Notes under the pieces: model-generated | What the model saw: only the letters and a program-made list of their open reading frames with translations | Database searches by the model: none | What the model was told of the DNA's origin: nothing | In this document: positions 1 through 7,613 of the stretch, in pieces | How positions within the stretch are numbered: position 1 is the stretch's first letter | How the letters are laid out: each line of letters opens with the position of its first letter | Origin: Sphingopyxis sp. | GTDB taxonomy: Bacteria > Pseudomonadota > Alphaproteobacteria > Sphingomonadales > Sphingomonadaceae | Length of the DNA stretch: 64,000 bases | Reading direction: 5' to 3' | NCBI GenBank assembly: GCA_017745175.1 | Contig: JAGHZY010000007.1 | Span: forward strand, 1 to 64,000 | Position numbers and translations under genes: made by a program

Positions 1-257
<257 letters not shown>

Positions 258-341
258 GCGTTATCCTCGCGCGACAAACTTTCATTTGCTTGTTGATATG
301 CTACTTCACGCCCGACGGAAAATAGACGTCGGGGCGAGAAC

Positions 342-2153
342 ATGTGGATTAAGCGATTTTCTCTCAAGAGTTACTATTCATTCGATGACTCTGGCTGGAT
401 TGAACTCAGCCCTGGCTTCAACGTTTTTGTCGGAGCAAACAACTCCGGAAAAACGTCACTCCTAAAGGCGTTTTCTCCCAATTTTACAAATTCGCCACAT
501 AGGAACAAGGATCGAAACAGGCCCAACGAACTTCCGGCCTCTCAACTGGATTTTGACGTAGAAATCACGCTGGCGGAGCTATTTCGACGGCATATGCTCG
601 CAGGTAGTCGGCCAACCTTCCCAGAAGGGAATCCAGAAGCCGCAGCAGAGAGAGTTAATTTGCTACTACGCGACCCCAAATTGTCGCTAACTCTAGAAAT
701 AAGTCGAACAACATCACAAGGATACTATCCTAGAAACGGATCATCGCTTTCAGATTTCCGAAACCCGAGCAATCAACGTTGCTTTAATGTTCAAGATTCT
801 GGCGAAGGGTGGTCAGTAACTTCTATTACCGTTCAGCAAGATAATCTCGCGGGAATTTTTTCATTTAACGAAGAAGCAAGCATATTCTATCTTGAACCGC
901 AACGCCTGCATGTAGGCAGCGTTCAATTTGGAGATGAAAAAACGCTAACCTCCAACGCAAGCAACCTTCCAAACGTCCTTCTGCACCTCCAAACGGCACG
1001 TCCCGCGATCTTCAATAAAATTGTAAGCCACGTCTCAGAAATATCTCAGAGCATTAAATCCATTAGCGCGACGCCAAATGGAAATAACATAGAGATTATC
1101 ATTTGGCCTACAGACGACAATTCGAGATCGGAAAACTCCTTCAAGTTAAATGAAAGCGGGACTGGAATAGGGCAACTTATTTCAATAATAACTGCTGCAG
1201 CGACAAATAATCAATGTATAATCGTTATAGATGAGGTTAGCACATTTCTACACCCTTCCGCGACCAAGAGGCTAATATCGATTCTAAAATCGGAATACTC
1301 TCATCATCAGTATATAATATCCACCCACTCGTCTGAGGTAATTAATTCCATAGGCGCCGATTCGGTGCTGATGATCAAGAAGGAAGAGTATCTATCGAGT
1401 GTCCAAAAGGTTTCGGCGCGAGATGTTTCCGGAATTCGATTAGTAGCTTCCGAACTCGGATTTTCGATGATGGACGTCTTTTCGCATGAGCGAATGATCT
1501 GGGTGGAAGGGGAAACCGAACTTGTCGCATTCCCATATCTATTGAGGAAATTTAGAAATTCGGTCCCTGAAGGAATCGGATTTTCTACAGTATCATCAGC
1601 GTCGGATTTCGACGCATCCAATCGATCTTCTCGATCTATAACGGAGATATATCAGCATGTCGCCGGTTCCGTCGCGCCATTGATCAAAGGCCTTGCATTT
1701 GGCTTAGATCGAGAAGGGAATTCGGATGACGCTGTGCAGAAAGCTGAGCGCTCAAAGCGCAAACTCAAATTCCTGCCGCGCCGATGCCTTGAGTGCTACC
1801 TCCTCGTACCAGAAGCGATTTCCTACGCTCTTTCCAAAGCGGACGGGACACAAATTTCTGCCGACGAGGCTAGAGCTTTTCTCGAAGCAAACGGTAATGA
1901 CGCAAAATACAAGGCCCGCGCTGTGTGGAACGGCAGCATAGTCAACCCAGCGTGGCTCAAAAAGGTAGACGCTGCAAAGTTGTTAGCTGATTGTTTCACC
2001 GGTCTTACAGATAAAAGAACCGAGTTTAGAAAAACCCGAGATTCGATTGAGATGCTTAAGTTTGTGTCAGAGCACGAGGCTGACTCGCTTGCGGATCTCG
2101 TGGGATACGTTGAACTCTTAGTCGAGGTGGCTCAACGGGACACGAAGGCATAG
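342..2153 (+). CDS. OLD-type ATPase/TOPRIM nuclease, putative defence protein
   Basis: A 603-residue protein with an N-terminal SMC/RecF-like ABC ATPase: Walker A GANNSGKTS (31-39), an ABC-signature-like LNESGTGIGQ (269-278), Walker B IIVIDE (293-298) and an H-loop ISTHSS (326-331). It is followed by a TOPRIM-like segment with WVEGETE (387-393), GLDREG (454-459) and RRCLECYLLVPEA (480-492). This order and length match class 1 OLD (overcoming lysogenization defect) nucleases and related AAA-TOPRIM phage-defence proteins. The GC content is far below that of its neighbours and the codon use is AT-rich (ata, aat, tta), which indicates recent transfer. It stands alone: no partner gene is seen on either side. 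The start at 342 sits directly before the conserved beta strand leading to Walker A. The family is well supported; the defence role is inferred. Confidence 0.85.
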   Translation: MWIKRFSLKSYYSFDDSGWIELSPGFNVFVGANNSGKTSLLKAFSPNFTNSPHRNKDRNRPNELPASQLDFDVEITLAELFRRHMLAGSRPTFPEGNPEAAAERVNLLLRDPKLSLTLEISRTTSQGYYPRNGSSLSDFRNPSNQRCFNVQDSGEGWSVTSITVQQDNLAGIFSFNEEASIFYLEPQRLHVGSVQFGDEKTLTSNASNLPNVLLHLQTARPAIFNKIVSHVSEISQSIKSISATPNGNNIEIIIWPTDDNSRSENSFKLNESGTGIGQLISIITAAATNNQCIIVIDEVSTFLHPSATKRLISILKSEYSHHQYIISTHSSEVINSIGADSVLMIKKEEYLSSVQKVSARDVSGIRLVASELGFSMMDVFSHERMIWVEGETELVAFPYLLRKFRNSVPEGIGFSTVSSASDFDASNRSSRSITEIYQHVAGSVAPLIKGLAFGLDREGNSDDAVQKAERSKRKLKFLPRRCLECYLLVPEAISYALSKADGTQISADEARAFLEANGNDAKYKARAVWNGSIVNPAWLKKVDAAKLLADCFTGLTDKRTEFRKTRDSIEMLKFVSEHEADSLADLVGYVELLVEVAQRDTKA

Positions 2154-2236
2154 GGTTGATATCGGAGTCGACTGCAGATTCCGAGTTACGGGATGGAATA
2201 TTCGCGTCACCCCCACCCCATGCTACACTCCCACCC

Positions 2237-2749
2237 ATGCGCGCCCGGAACCCCCTCTACGTCATGGCCAAGCCGCCGCCGGAGGTGCAGGCGGCGATCG
2301 TCGCGCTGCCGCGCAACGATCCCGGGCGCGGCCCCGACCTGCTCCATGTCACGCTCATCTCGCTCTACGACCTCCATTATGCGCCGCCCGAGTGGCTGCC
2401 CGCGACCATCGCCGCGCTGGACGGCTTCGCCGCGGCGCCCTTCGCGCTCCGCTTCGACCGGATCGAAAATCGCAAGGCGGTGACGCTGCGAACGCGCGAT
2501 CCGCTGGCCGAGGCGCGGGCGTTCCAGAAGGCGCTGGTCAATCATCTGCTGCGCGAAAAGGCGCCGATCATGGACGGCACCACCCCCGAACCGCACATCA
2601 CGATCAACTATCGCGGCGACCGGCTGAATGCCCAGAAGATGCCGCCGATCGGCTGAACGGTCGACGAGATCATCCTGACCGAAAGCATCGTCGGCAAGAC
2701 CACCCATGTCGAACATGGCCGCTGGAAACTGCGCGGGAGTGCGGGCTGA
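2237..2749 (+). pseudogene. 2H phosphoesterase (2'-5' RNA ligase family) interrupted by in-frame TGA
   Basis: The frame from ATG 2237 encodes a LigT-like 2H phosphoesterase with both catalytic motifs: HVT in LLHVTLISLYDL and HIT in EPHITINYRGD. An in-frame TGA at 2654-2656 cuts it, but the same frame continues for another 30 codons to TGA at 2747-2749. That tail (DEIILTES..GKTTHVEHGRWKL) aligns with the C-terminus of the intact paralogue at 5222-5761 (AEMLLVES..GEARHIVHGRWPL). The paralogue has Trp exactly where this gene has TGA, so TGG to TGA is the likely lesion. No good ribosome binding site precedes 2237. The truncated product would lack the last strand and helix. It lies directly after the transferred ATPase gene. 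Confidence 0.8.
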
Positions 2750-2822
2750 CGGCTTCAGGGTGGGGCGGTTAGCTGCGATTTGATTCCAGGCTTCGTCACC
2801 CTCGGTCGAGGCACGTGACTCG

Positions 2823-2889
2823 CCCGACTTGATCCTGGGTCCACGAAGATGGTGCGGCTATGGATCCCGGATCAAGTCCGGGATGACGA
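2823..2889. repeat. REP-like palindromic repeat, family A, copy 1
   Basis: Two arms face each other: a left arm with cccgacttgatcctgggtcc and a right arm with ggatcccggatcaagtccgg followed by gatgacga. The same pair of arms recurs at 16298-16370. Both copies are intergenic, as expected of REP-type elements in sphingomonads. Nothing coding is seen in the rest of 2750-2970. Confidence 0.75.
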
Positions 2890-2970
2890 TGGGTTAAAGG
2901 TCGCATTTCGCTCGCTTGCCGACGTCTGCCCCGGCGCCTATCCTCGCCGGACAGCATTGGGAGGCCCGTC

Positions 2971-3279
2971 ATGTCGCACCCCTCGAACATCATATATTGC
3001 GCCGGCCCCGCCGATCCGCACGCGCTCGACGGCATTTCGGTCCGCCACCGCACCGGCGACCTCGACCTGCTGTGCCCCCTGTGCAGCGGTCATGGCCAGT
3101 GGAACAGCCAGATCGACCTCGTCAGCCACCGCTCGATCCGCGTCCCCTGTCCCAAATGCGACGGGCGCGGCTGGATCGAGACCGGCGCCGACATGGTCCC
3201 CAGCCACGACATCGCGCTCTCGCCCGACGGCCGTCCGATATGGGTGGTGCGGCTCGATCCCTCCGACGATATCGAGTGA
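2971..3279 (+). CDS. small protein with DnaJ-like double CxxCxGxG zinc motif
   Basis: A 102-residue protein with two cysteine motifs, CPLCSGHG (near 34) and CPKCDGRGW (near 59). These resemble the CxxCxGxG repeats of the DnaJ central domain and probably bind one zinc ion. There is no J domain, signal peptide or membrane segment. A ggag-like sequence (attgggagg) lies shortly before the ATG. The C-terminus is acidic (DPSDDIE). The function is not recognised; a small chaperone-like or nucleic-acid-binding zinc protein is possible. It stands alone between the REP element and an HTH gene. Confidence 0.75.
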   Translation: MSHPSNIIYCAGPADPHALDGISVRHRTGDLDLLCPLCSGHGQWNSQIDLVSHRSIRVPCPKCDGRGWIETGADMVPSHDIALSPDGRPIWVVRLDPSDDIE

Positions 3280-3360
3280 CCGTGGCGCGCCGTCCTATTT
3301 CGTACGCCCGGCCCCGAAAATCGCTGTCCTAAAAAATCCGCATCTGGTTCATCCTGCGGG

Positions 3361-4032
3361 ATGAAGCAGGAAAAAATCCCCCCTCGCCCCGCCGCCGGCC
3401 GCGCGAAAAGGCGCGCCGCGGTTCCCGATTATGTTCCCGTGCCGCTGCGCCGGCGCCACGACGGCTGGACGCCCGACCGCCAGCTCGATTTCATCGAGGC
3501 GCTCGCCGAAACCGCGTGCGTGACGCAGGCGGCAAAGGCGGTCGGGCTCGCGCCGCGCTCCGCCTATCGGCTGCGCGCCAACCCCGACGCGCAGGCGTTT
3601 CGCCTCGCCTGGGATGCCGCGCTCGACGTCGGGGTGCGGCGGCTCGGCGACGCGGTGCTCAGCCGCGCGGTGCACGGCGTCGCGCGGCCGATCTTCTATC
3701 GGGGCGAACAGGTGGGCGAGCGCATCTATTATCCCGAACGGCTCGCGATGTGGCTGCTCCGCCTGCGCGATCCCGAACGCTTCGGCGCCTGGCGCGAGGC
3801 GCCGGTGCGGCCGACCGAACATTATGACCACCGCGCGCTGTGGTTCACGCGCATGCTGCTCCAGCTTCAGGACATGCTGCTCGCGACCGACAAGCACGGC
3901 ACCCCCGGCTTTCCCGACCCGGCGGAAATGGCGAAGGCGCTCGGCATCGACCCCGCCGCCTTCGCACCCGCGCCGGACGGCGCCGATCCGGCCGACGGGT
4001 ATCATTCTACCCAGGGGGAGCGTGACCTTTGA
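3361..4032 (+). CDS. helix-turn-helix protein of unknown function
   Basis: A 223-residue protein. After a basic N-terminus, residues about 40-75 (DFIEALAETACVTQAAKAVG, then LAPRSAYRLR) form a clear helix-turn-helix of the type found in terminase-small-subunit-like and other sphingomonad proteins. The rest is Arg-rich and helical (WLLRLRDPERFGAWREAP). No enzyme motif is visible. It could be a transcriptional regulator or a domesticated phage DNA-binding protein. No other phage gene is nearby, so a prophage is not supported. The arr gene follows 87 bases downstream on the same strand. Confidence 0.75.
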   Translation: MKQEKIPPRPAAGRAKRRAAVPDYVPVPLRRRHDGWTPDRQLDFIEALAETACVTQAAKAVGLAPRSAYRLRANPDAQAFRLAWDAALDVGVRRLGDAVLSRAVHGVARPIFYRGEQVGERIYYPERLAMWLLRLRDPERFGAWREAPVRPTEHYDHRALWFTRMLLQLQDMLLATDKHGTPGFPDPAEMAKALGIDPAAFAPAPDGADPADGYHSTQGERDL

Positions 4033-4119
4033 GACCTTCGGCGCTGTGGAACCCGAACGGGGGATGACAGTTGATCCAGCTTCCGCCAGTCTGTCCCTCC
4101 CAATGAAAGCGAGCCAGCG

Positions 4120-4563
4120 ATGACCGACTCAGCGAACCCCACCGGCGCCTCCCCGACCGGACCGGACGCGGGCGCGACCTTCTACCACGGCACGCGCGCC
4201 GACCTCGCCGCCGGCGACCTGCTCGCGGCGGGCTGGACGAGCAACTATGCCACCGAAAAGCCGCTCTCGTGGATCTATTTTTCGGCCGCGCTCGAATCGG
4301 CGGTCTGGGGCTGCGAACTCGCCGCCGGTGCGGGACGCGAACGCATCTATATCGTCGAGCCCACCGGCGACTGGTTCGACGACCCCAACCTCACCGACAA
4401 GAAATTCCCCGGCAACCCGACGCGCAGCTATCGCAGCCGGTCGCCGCTGCGCATCGTCGGCGAGGTCGAAAGCTGGACCCCGCATCCGCCCGACGTGCTC
4501 GCGCAGATGAAGGCGCATCTCGCGCAATTGCAGGCGGGGGGAAAAGCGGAGATCATCGACTAG
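4120..4563 (+). CDS. arr: NAD+--rifampin ADP-ribosyltransferase (Arr family)
   Basis: A 147-residue protein that matches the short Arr family over nearly its whole length: FYHGTRADLAAGDLL near the N-terminus, then YATEKPLSWIYFSAALESA, ERIYIVEPTGDWFDDPNLT and the C-terminal KFPGNPTRSYRSRSPLRIVGEV. The family's NAD-binding H-Y-D residues appear to be H23, Y53 and D84. Arr enzymes ADP-ribosylate the C23 hydroxyl of ansamycins such as rifampin. There is no signal peptide, so it acts in the cytoplasm. The N-terminal 15 residues (Pro, Thr and Gly) are an extension and a later start is possible. No mobile element is adjacent, so this looks like a chromosomal resistance gene. Its GC content matches the host. 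Confidence 0.92.
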   Translation: MTDSANPTGASPTGPDAGATFYHGTRADLAAGDLLAAGWTSNYATEKPLSWIYFSAALESAVWGCELAAGAGRERIYIVEPTGDWFDDPNLTDKKFPGNPTRSYRSRSPLRIVGEVESWTPHPPDVLAQMKAHLAQLQAGGKAEIID

Positions 4564-4580
4564 CGGCTTGCCAGACCGGC

Positions 4581-4610
4581 GCTACATATGTAGCACGCTA
4601 CAAATGTAGC
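4581..4610. promoter_or_regulatory. tandem BlaI/MecI/CopY-type operator
   Basis: Two 14-base palindromes, gctacatatgtagc (4581-4594) and gctacaaatgtagc (4597-4610), are separated by 2 bases. Both carry TACA-N2-TGTA, the known operator core of the BlaI/MecI/CopY winged-helix repressors. They lie 72 bases upstream of the exported NTF2-like gene at 4682 and directly after arr. No blaI/mecI or blaR gene is in the window, so the repressor would act in trans. Confidence 0.7.
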
Positions 4611-4681
4611 GCATGCGGCATTTCGCCGCGGGCTCCGGCCGCGCTGCGCCGACCGTTCAACCATCCGCCCCGGGAGCTCCG

Positions 4682-5122
4682 ATGCTGACGACCCTCTTCG
4701 CCCTTGCCGCCGCCACCGCAACGCCCGTTCCTGCCGCATCGCCCGCCGATCTCGCCGCGATCGAGGCGACCTGCTTCGACTATGTCGACGGCCAGCTCGA
4801 GGGCGATCCCGCGCGGGTGAAGCGCGCGCTCCACCCCGACCTCGCCAAGCGCCGCGTGCTCGGCGACACCCCCGACGAGCGGCTCGGCCTCCAGCGCATG
4901 AGCCGCGAGGAACTCGTCGACCTGACGAAGCGCGGCGCGCTCAGGACCCCGAAGGCCGAGTGGAACCGCTCGTGCCGCATCCTCGACGTCGCGGGCGACG
5001 CCGCCGCGGTGCGCGTCGAGACGCCGTGGTTCGTCGACTATTTCCACATGGGCAGGTTCGGCGAACGCTGGGTGATCGTCAACGCGCTGTGGCACATGAA
5101 ACCGCGCGCGGCCGCGCGGTGA
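4682..5122 (+). CDS. exported NTF2-like (putative lumazine-binding) protein
   Basis: A 146-residue protein with an N-terminal Sec signal (MLTTLFALAAATATPVPAAS). It is followed by an NTF2-like cone fold typical of the putative lumazine-binding family: AIEATCFDYVDGQLEGDPARVKRALHPDLAKR, then RVETPWFVDYFHMGRFGERW and VIVNALWHMKP. ATG 4682 is chosen because gggag lies 6 bases upstream and the signal peptide begins there; an upstream in-frame ATG at 4613 would put the operator inside the gene's 5' end. The tandem TACA-N2-TGTA sites just upstream predict control by a BlaI/MecI-type repressor. The ligand or substrate is unknown. Confidence 0.8.
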   Translation: MLTTLFALAAATATPVPAASPADLAAIEATCFDYVDGQLEGDPARVKRALHPDLAKRRVLGDTPDERLGLQRMSREELVDLTKRGALRTPKAEWNRSCRILDVAGDAAAVRVETPWFVDYFHMGRFGERWVIVNALWHMKPRAAAR

Positions 5123-5153
5123 AGCCCCTGCCGGCTTTCGCACGCTGGCATTT

Positions 5154-5168
5154 GTTCTTTATTTGTTC
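5154..5168. promoter_or_regulatory. SOS box (LexA site, GTTC-N7-GTTC)
   Basis: The sequence gttctttatttgttc is an exact match to the alphaproteobacterial LexA site GTTC-N7-GTTC, with an AT-rich spacer. It lies 54 bases before the start of the 2H phosphoesterase at 5222 and after the stop of the preceding gene, in a promoter position. About one match per 64 kb is expected by chance at this GC content, so position and the second copy at 10743 carry the argument. Confidence 0.65.
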
Positions 5169-5221
5169 TAACAACATGGCCCTTGTTCACCCCGCCGATT
5201 CGCCATCAGGAGGAACCGACC

Positions 5222-5761
5222 ATGCTGCGCAGAATGTTCGTACGACGTCCGCTCTATCTGATGGTCAAGCCCCCCGCGGGTGTCGCCGCGCGCATTGACG
5301 CCCTGCCGCGGAACGATCGCGGCCGCGAGGCCGGTCTGCTGCATATGACGCTTGCCGCGTTCGTCGATCTGGACCGGGCGCCCGCCGGCTTCCTCGAACT
5401 CGTGATCCGCGGGCTCGACGGGTTCGGGGCCGACGCCTTCGCCGTGCGGTTCGACCGGATCGAGTGCCGCAAGGCGACGGTGCTGCGAAGTTCCGTGCCG
5501 CTTGCCGCGGCATGGGAATTCCAGCGGCAGCTCGCCGAATATTTTCACCGGCATGATTTCGGATGGTTCAACCTGCCGCCCGAACTCCGCGTCACGATCA
5601 ACTATCGCGGCGACGGGCTCGGTGCCGAGGCGATCGATCCGGTCGAATGGATCGCCGCCGAGATGCTGCTCGTCGAAAGCGTGGTCGGCGAGGCGCGCCA
5701 TATCGTGCACGGCCGCTGGCCGCTGCCCCGCGGCGAACCCGGATTCTGCCGCGCGGCCTAG
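5222..5761 (+). CDS. 2H phosphoesterase family protein with a missing second catalytic His
   Basis: A 179-residue protein of the 2'-5' RNA ligase/2H phosphoesterase superfamily, a close paralogue of the broken gene at 2237. The first motif is intact (HMT in LLHMTLAAFVDL). At the second motif, the expected HxT reads RVT (ELRVTINYRGD; Arg codon cgc at 5588-5590), one base change from His. Family members need both histidines for 2',3'-cyclic phosphate chemistry, so this protein may be inactive or act only by binding. ATG 5222 is fixed by aggagg at 5208-5213. A LexA-type box lies upstream. The gene ends at the edge of a palindromic repeat. Confidence 0.85.
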   Translation: MLRRMFVRRPLYLMVKPPAGVAARIDALPRNDRGREAGLLHMTLAAFVDLDRAPAGFLELVIRGLDGFGADAFAVRFDRIECRKATVLRSSVPLAAAWEFQRQLAEYFHRHDFGWFNLPPELRVTINYRGDGLGAEAIDPVEWIAAEMLLVESVVGEARHIVHGRWPLPRGEPGFCRAA

Positions 5762-5826
5762 AGCGTTTTCAAGTCAGGTGGAATCACCTGACGACTTGGA
5801 AAACGCGGTAAAACAAGAATCTGGAG
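5761..5826. repeat. alphaproteobacterial palindromic repeat (gagcgttttc type)
   Basis: An imperfect inverted repeat: left arm gagcgttttcaagtcaggtg, loop gaat, right arm cacctgacgacttggaaaac, then gcggtaaaacaagaatctgg. It resembles the gagcgttttc...gaaaacgc...aaaacaagaat elements scattered through alphaproteobacterial genomes. It lies between convergent genes and could also end transcription. Only this copy was noticed in the window. Confidence 0.7.
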
Positions 5827-5840
5827 TGCCGGTTTGCGCG

Positions 5841-6236
5841 CTATTTCCTGGCTTTCGCCGGCTTTTCGAGATTGGCCTCGACCGCGGCGCGCACCAGCGC
5901 CCTGAACGCCGTCTCGTCGATCGTGTCGCCCTCGAACAGGTCGATCGCGCGCCGCGTGTTGCCGTCGAGGCTCGAATTGAACAGCTTCGCCGGATCGGCG
6001 AGCGCCGCCCCTTTGGCGAAGGTCAGCTTGACCTTGTCCCTGTAGGTTTCGCCGGTGCAGAGGATGCCGGCATGTTCCCACACGGGCACGCCCGCCGGGT
6101 TCGACGGCTTCTGCCACTTCACCGTCTCCCCGACCTCCGGATCGGCGGCATGGATCAGCGCGCGCAGCCTCGCGAGCGCCGCGCCGCGCCAGTCGCCGAG
6201 CCCCGCGATCTTCGCGTCGATCAGTTCCGCCGCCAT
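5841..6236 (-). CDS. DUF1801 domain protein
   Basis: A 131-residue protein with the DUF1801/YdhG-like pattern: LRALIHAADPEVGETVKWQKPS, then GILCTGETYRDKVKLTFAKGAAL and a helical C-terminus ending in basic residues. The family has a small alpha/beta fold of unknown biochemical role. A gggaag ribosome binding site precedes the ATG. It is the last gene of a three-gene minus-strand run (TauD-type dioxygenase, DUF1801, DUF1801) with 10 bases to its neighbour, so the two DUF1801 proteins are probably co-produced and may pair. Confidence 0.85.
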   Translation of the reverse strand: MAAELIDAKIAGLGDWRGAALARLRALIHAADPEVGETVKWQKPSNPAGVPVWEHAGILCTGETYRDKVKLTFAKGAALADPAKLFNSSLDGNTRRAIDLFEGDTIDETAFRALVRAAVEANLEKPAKARK

Positions 6237-6246
6237 TCGTCTTCCC

Positions 6247-6675
6247 TCACATCTTCTCGGGCGGCAGCGCCGCGGCCTGTTTCACCCAGTCGGCGAACGC
6301 CGCCTCGTCGACCCTGTCGTCTTCATGGATATGAAAATAGCGCGTGTCGCCGCTTTTCGACGCGACCGGCGGTACGGGCGTCAGCGACTGTCCGCGAAAG
6401 AAGGCCACCTTGATATAGCGGTCGAAGCAATGGATGCTCAGGAACCAGAGCGCCGGCTCGTCGCCCTGCCCCGGCGGACCATAGAAGGGCGAATTCCATT
6501 TGACCGCCTTCGCGACCCCGGGGACCGTCTTTTCGATCAACCTGTCGAGCCGCGCCCAGGCCGCCGACTTCCACCCCGGCATCGCCGCGATATAGGCCTG
6601 CACCGGCGCGTCGCCATAGCCTTTGGCGATCTGCGGATTACCGCCCGACAGCAGCACGGGCTGGGGATCTGCCAT
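6247..6675 (-). CDS. DUF1801 domain protein
   Basis: A 142-residue DUF1801 paralogue of its downstream neighbour: LDRLIEKTVPGVAKAVKWNSPFYG, ALWFLSIHCFDRYIKVAFFRGQSL and a C-terminal DEAAFADWVKQAAALP. The family function is unknown. Its start is 7 bases after the stop of the dioxygenase gene, which implies translational coupling. The two DUF1801 copies share the ETVKW/KAVKW core but little else, so they are old duplicates or separate subfamilies. Confidence 0.85.
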   Translation of the reverse strand: MADPQPVLLSGGNPQIAKGYGDAPVQAYIAAMPGWKSAAWARLDRLIEKTVPGVAKAVKWNSPFYGPPGQGDEPALWFLSIHCFDRYIKVAFFRGQSLTPVPPVASKSGDTRYFHIHEDDRVDEAAFADWVKQAAALPPEKM

Positions 6676-6682
6676 CCCGCGC

Positions 6683-7540
6683 TCAGCGTTCGTCGCGATA
6701 GAAGGGCCGATCGCCCGCGATCGTCACGCGTTCCATCCGCCGCACCGCGGGGAAATAGTCCGACGCGGCATAATGCTGGCCGGCGCGATTGTCCCAGAAG
6801 GCGATCGAGCCCGCACGCCAGCGGAAGCGGCACTGGATTTCGGGCACCGCGGCCTGCGCGTAGAGATGCGCGAGCAGCCCCGCGCTTTCCTTTGCCGACA
6901 GGCCTTCGATATGGCTGGTGAAGGCGGTGTTGACGTAGAGCGCCTGCTCGCCCGTCTCGGGATGCGTGCGCACCACCGGGTGGAGCTGCGGCGGATATTG
7001 CTCGTGCAATTCCTCGATGCTTTTGCCCAGCCGCCGCGCAAAGACGCGCGCGATATCATGCACCGCGCTCAGCGAGCGGCACCACTCCTGCATCGCCGGC
7101 GACAGCGCGCGGAACGCCGCCGCCATATCGGCGAACAGCGTGTCGCCGCCAACCTCGGGCACCTCGATCGCGCGCAGGATCGATCCCAGCGACGGTTCGG
7201 CGCGCCACGTGACGTCCGAATGCCATTCATTCTCGCGCCCGCGCGAATCGGGTCCGTGCGCGATATGCAGCACTTCGGGGTCGGGCTGGCCCTTCGGCGT
7301 CGCGGGGTGGATTTCGAGCGGCCCGAAACGCCGCGCAAAGGCGATATGCTGTCCGGGTGTGATGAACTGGTCGCGAAAGAAGATCACCTTGTACGCGAGC
7401 AGCGCGGCACGGATCTCGGCGATCACCGCCTCGTCCTGCTCCCCGGCAAGATCGATCCCCGAAATCTCGGCGCCGATCGACGGCGTCAAGGGCGCGACCT
7501 TCAGGCGCTCGAAAACCCGCTGCGATGCAACAAGGGCCAT
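6683..7540 (-). CDS. TauD/TfdA family 2-oxoglutarate/Fe(II) dioxygenase
   Basis: A 285-residue protein. The HxD iron ligands are H107 and D109 (EWHSDVTW). The distal His is H256 in WDNRAGQHYAASDY, and the following RRMERVTIAG supplies the 2-oxoglutarate-binding Arg. These motifs place it in the TauD/TfdA group, which hydroxylates taurine, sulfonates, alkyl sulfates or aryloxyacids. The start at 7540 has aggag 8 bases upstream; an in-frame ATG at 7585 has no binding site. Substrate cannot be read from sequence. A sulfite exporter-like TauE (14.7 kb) and an alkylsulfatase (54 kb) are not linked to it. Confidence 0.88.
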   Translation of the reverse strand: MALVASQRVFERLKVAPLTPSIGAEISGIDLAGEQDEAVIAEIRAALLAYKVIFFRDQFITPGQHIAFARRFGPLEIHPATPKGQPDPEVLHIAHGPDSRGRENEWHSDVTWRAEPSLGSILRAIEVPEVGGDTLFADMAAAFRALSPAMQEWCRSLSAVHDIARVFARRLGKSIEELHEQYPPQLHPVVRTHPETGEQALYVNTAFTSHIEGLSAKESAGLLAHLYAQAAVPEIQCRFRWRAGSIAFWDNRAGQHYAASDYFPAVRRMERVTIAGDRPFYRDER

Positions 7541-7613
7541 GGCTTCCGCTCCTGCTATTGTCTTGTCGGAGCATGAGAAAGCCATGAGGGCGGCGAGTCA
7601 AGCCGCGGTGCGA

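Noticed and set aside
2654-2656. TGA as a selenocysteine codon
   Set aside because: The aligned residue in the paralogue is Trp, not Cys, and no selenocysteine insertion element or Sec pathway gene is seen.
3361-4563. Prophage remnant suggested by the terminase-small-like HTH protein
   Set aside because: No capsid, tail, integrase or lysis gene is adjacent, and GC matches the host.
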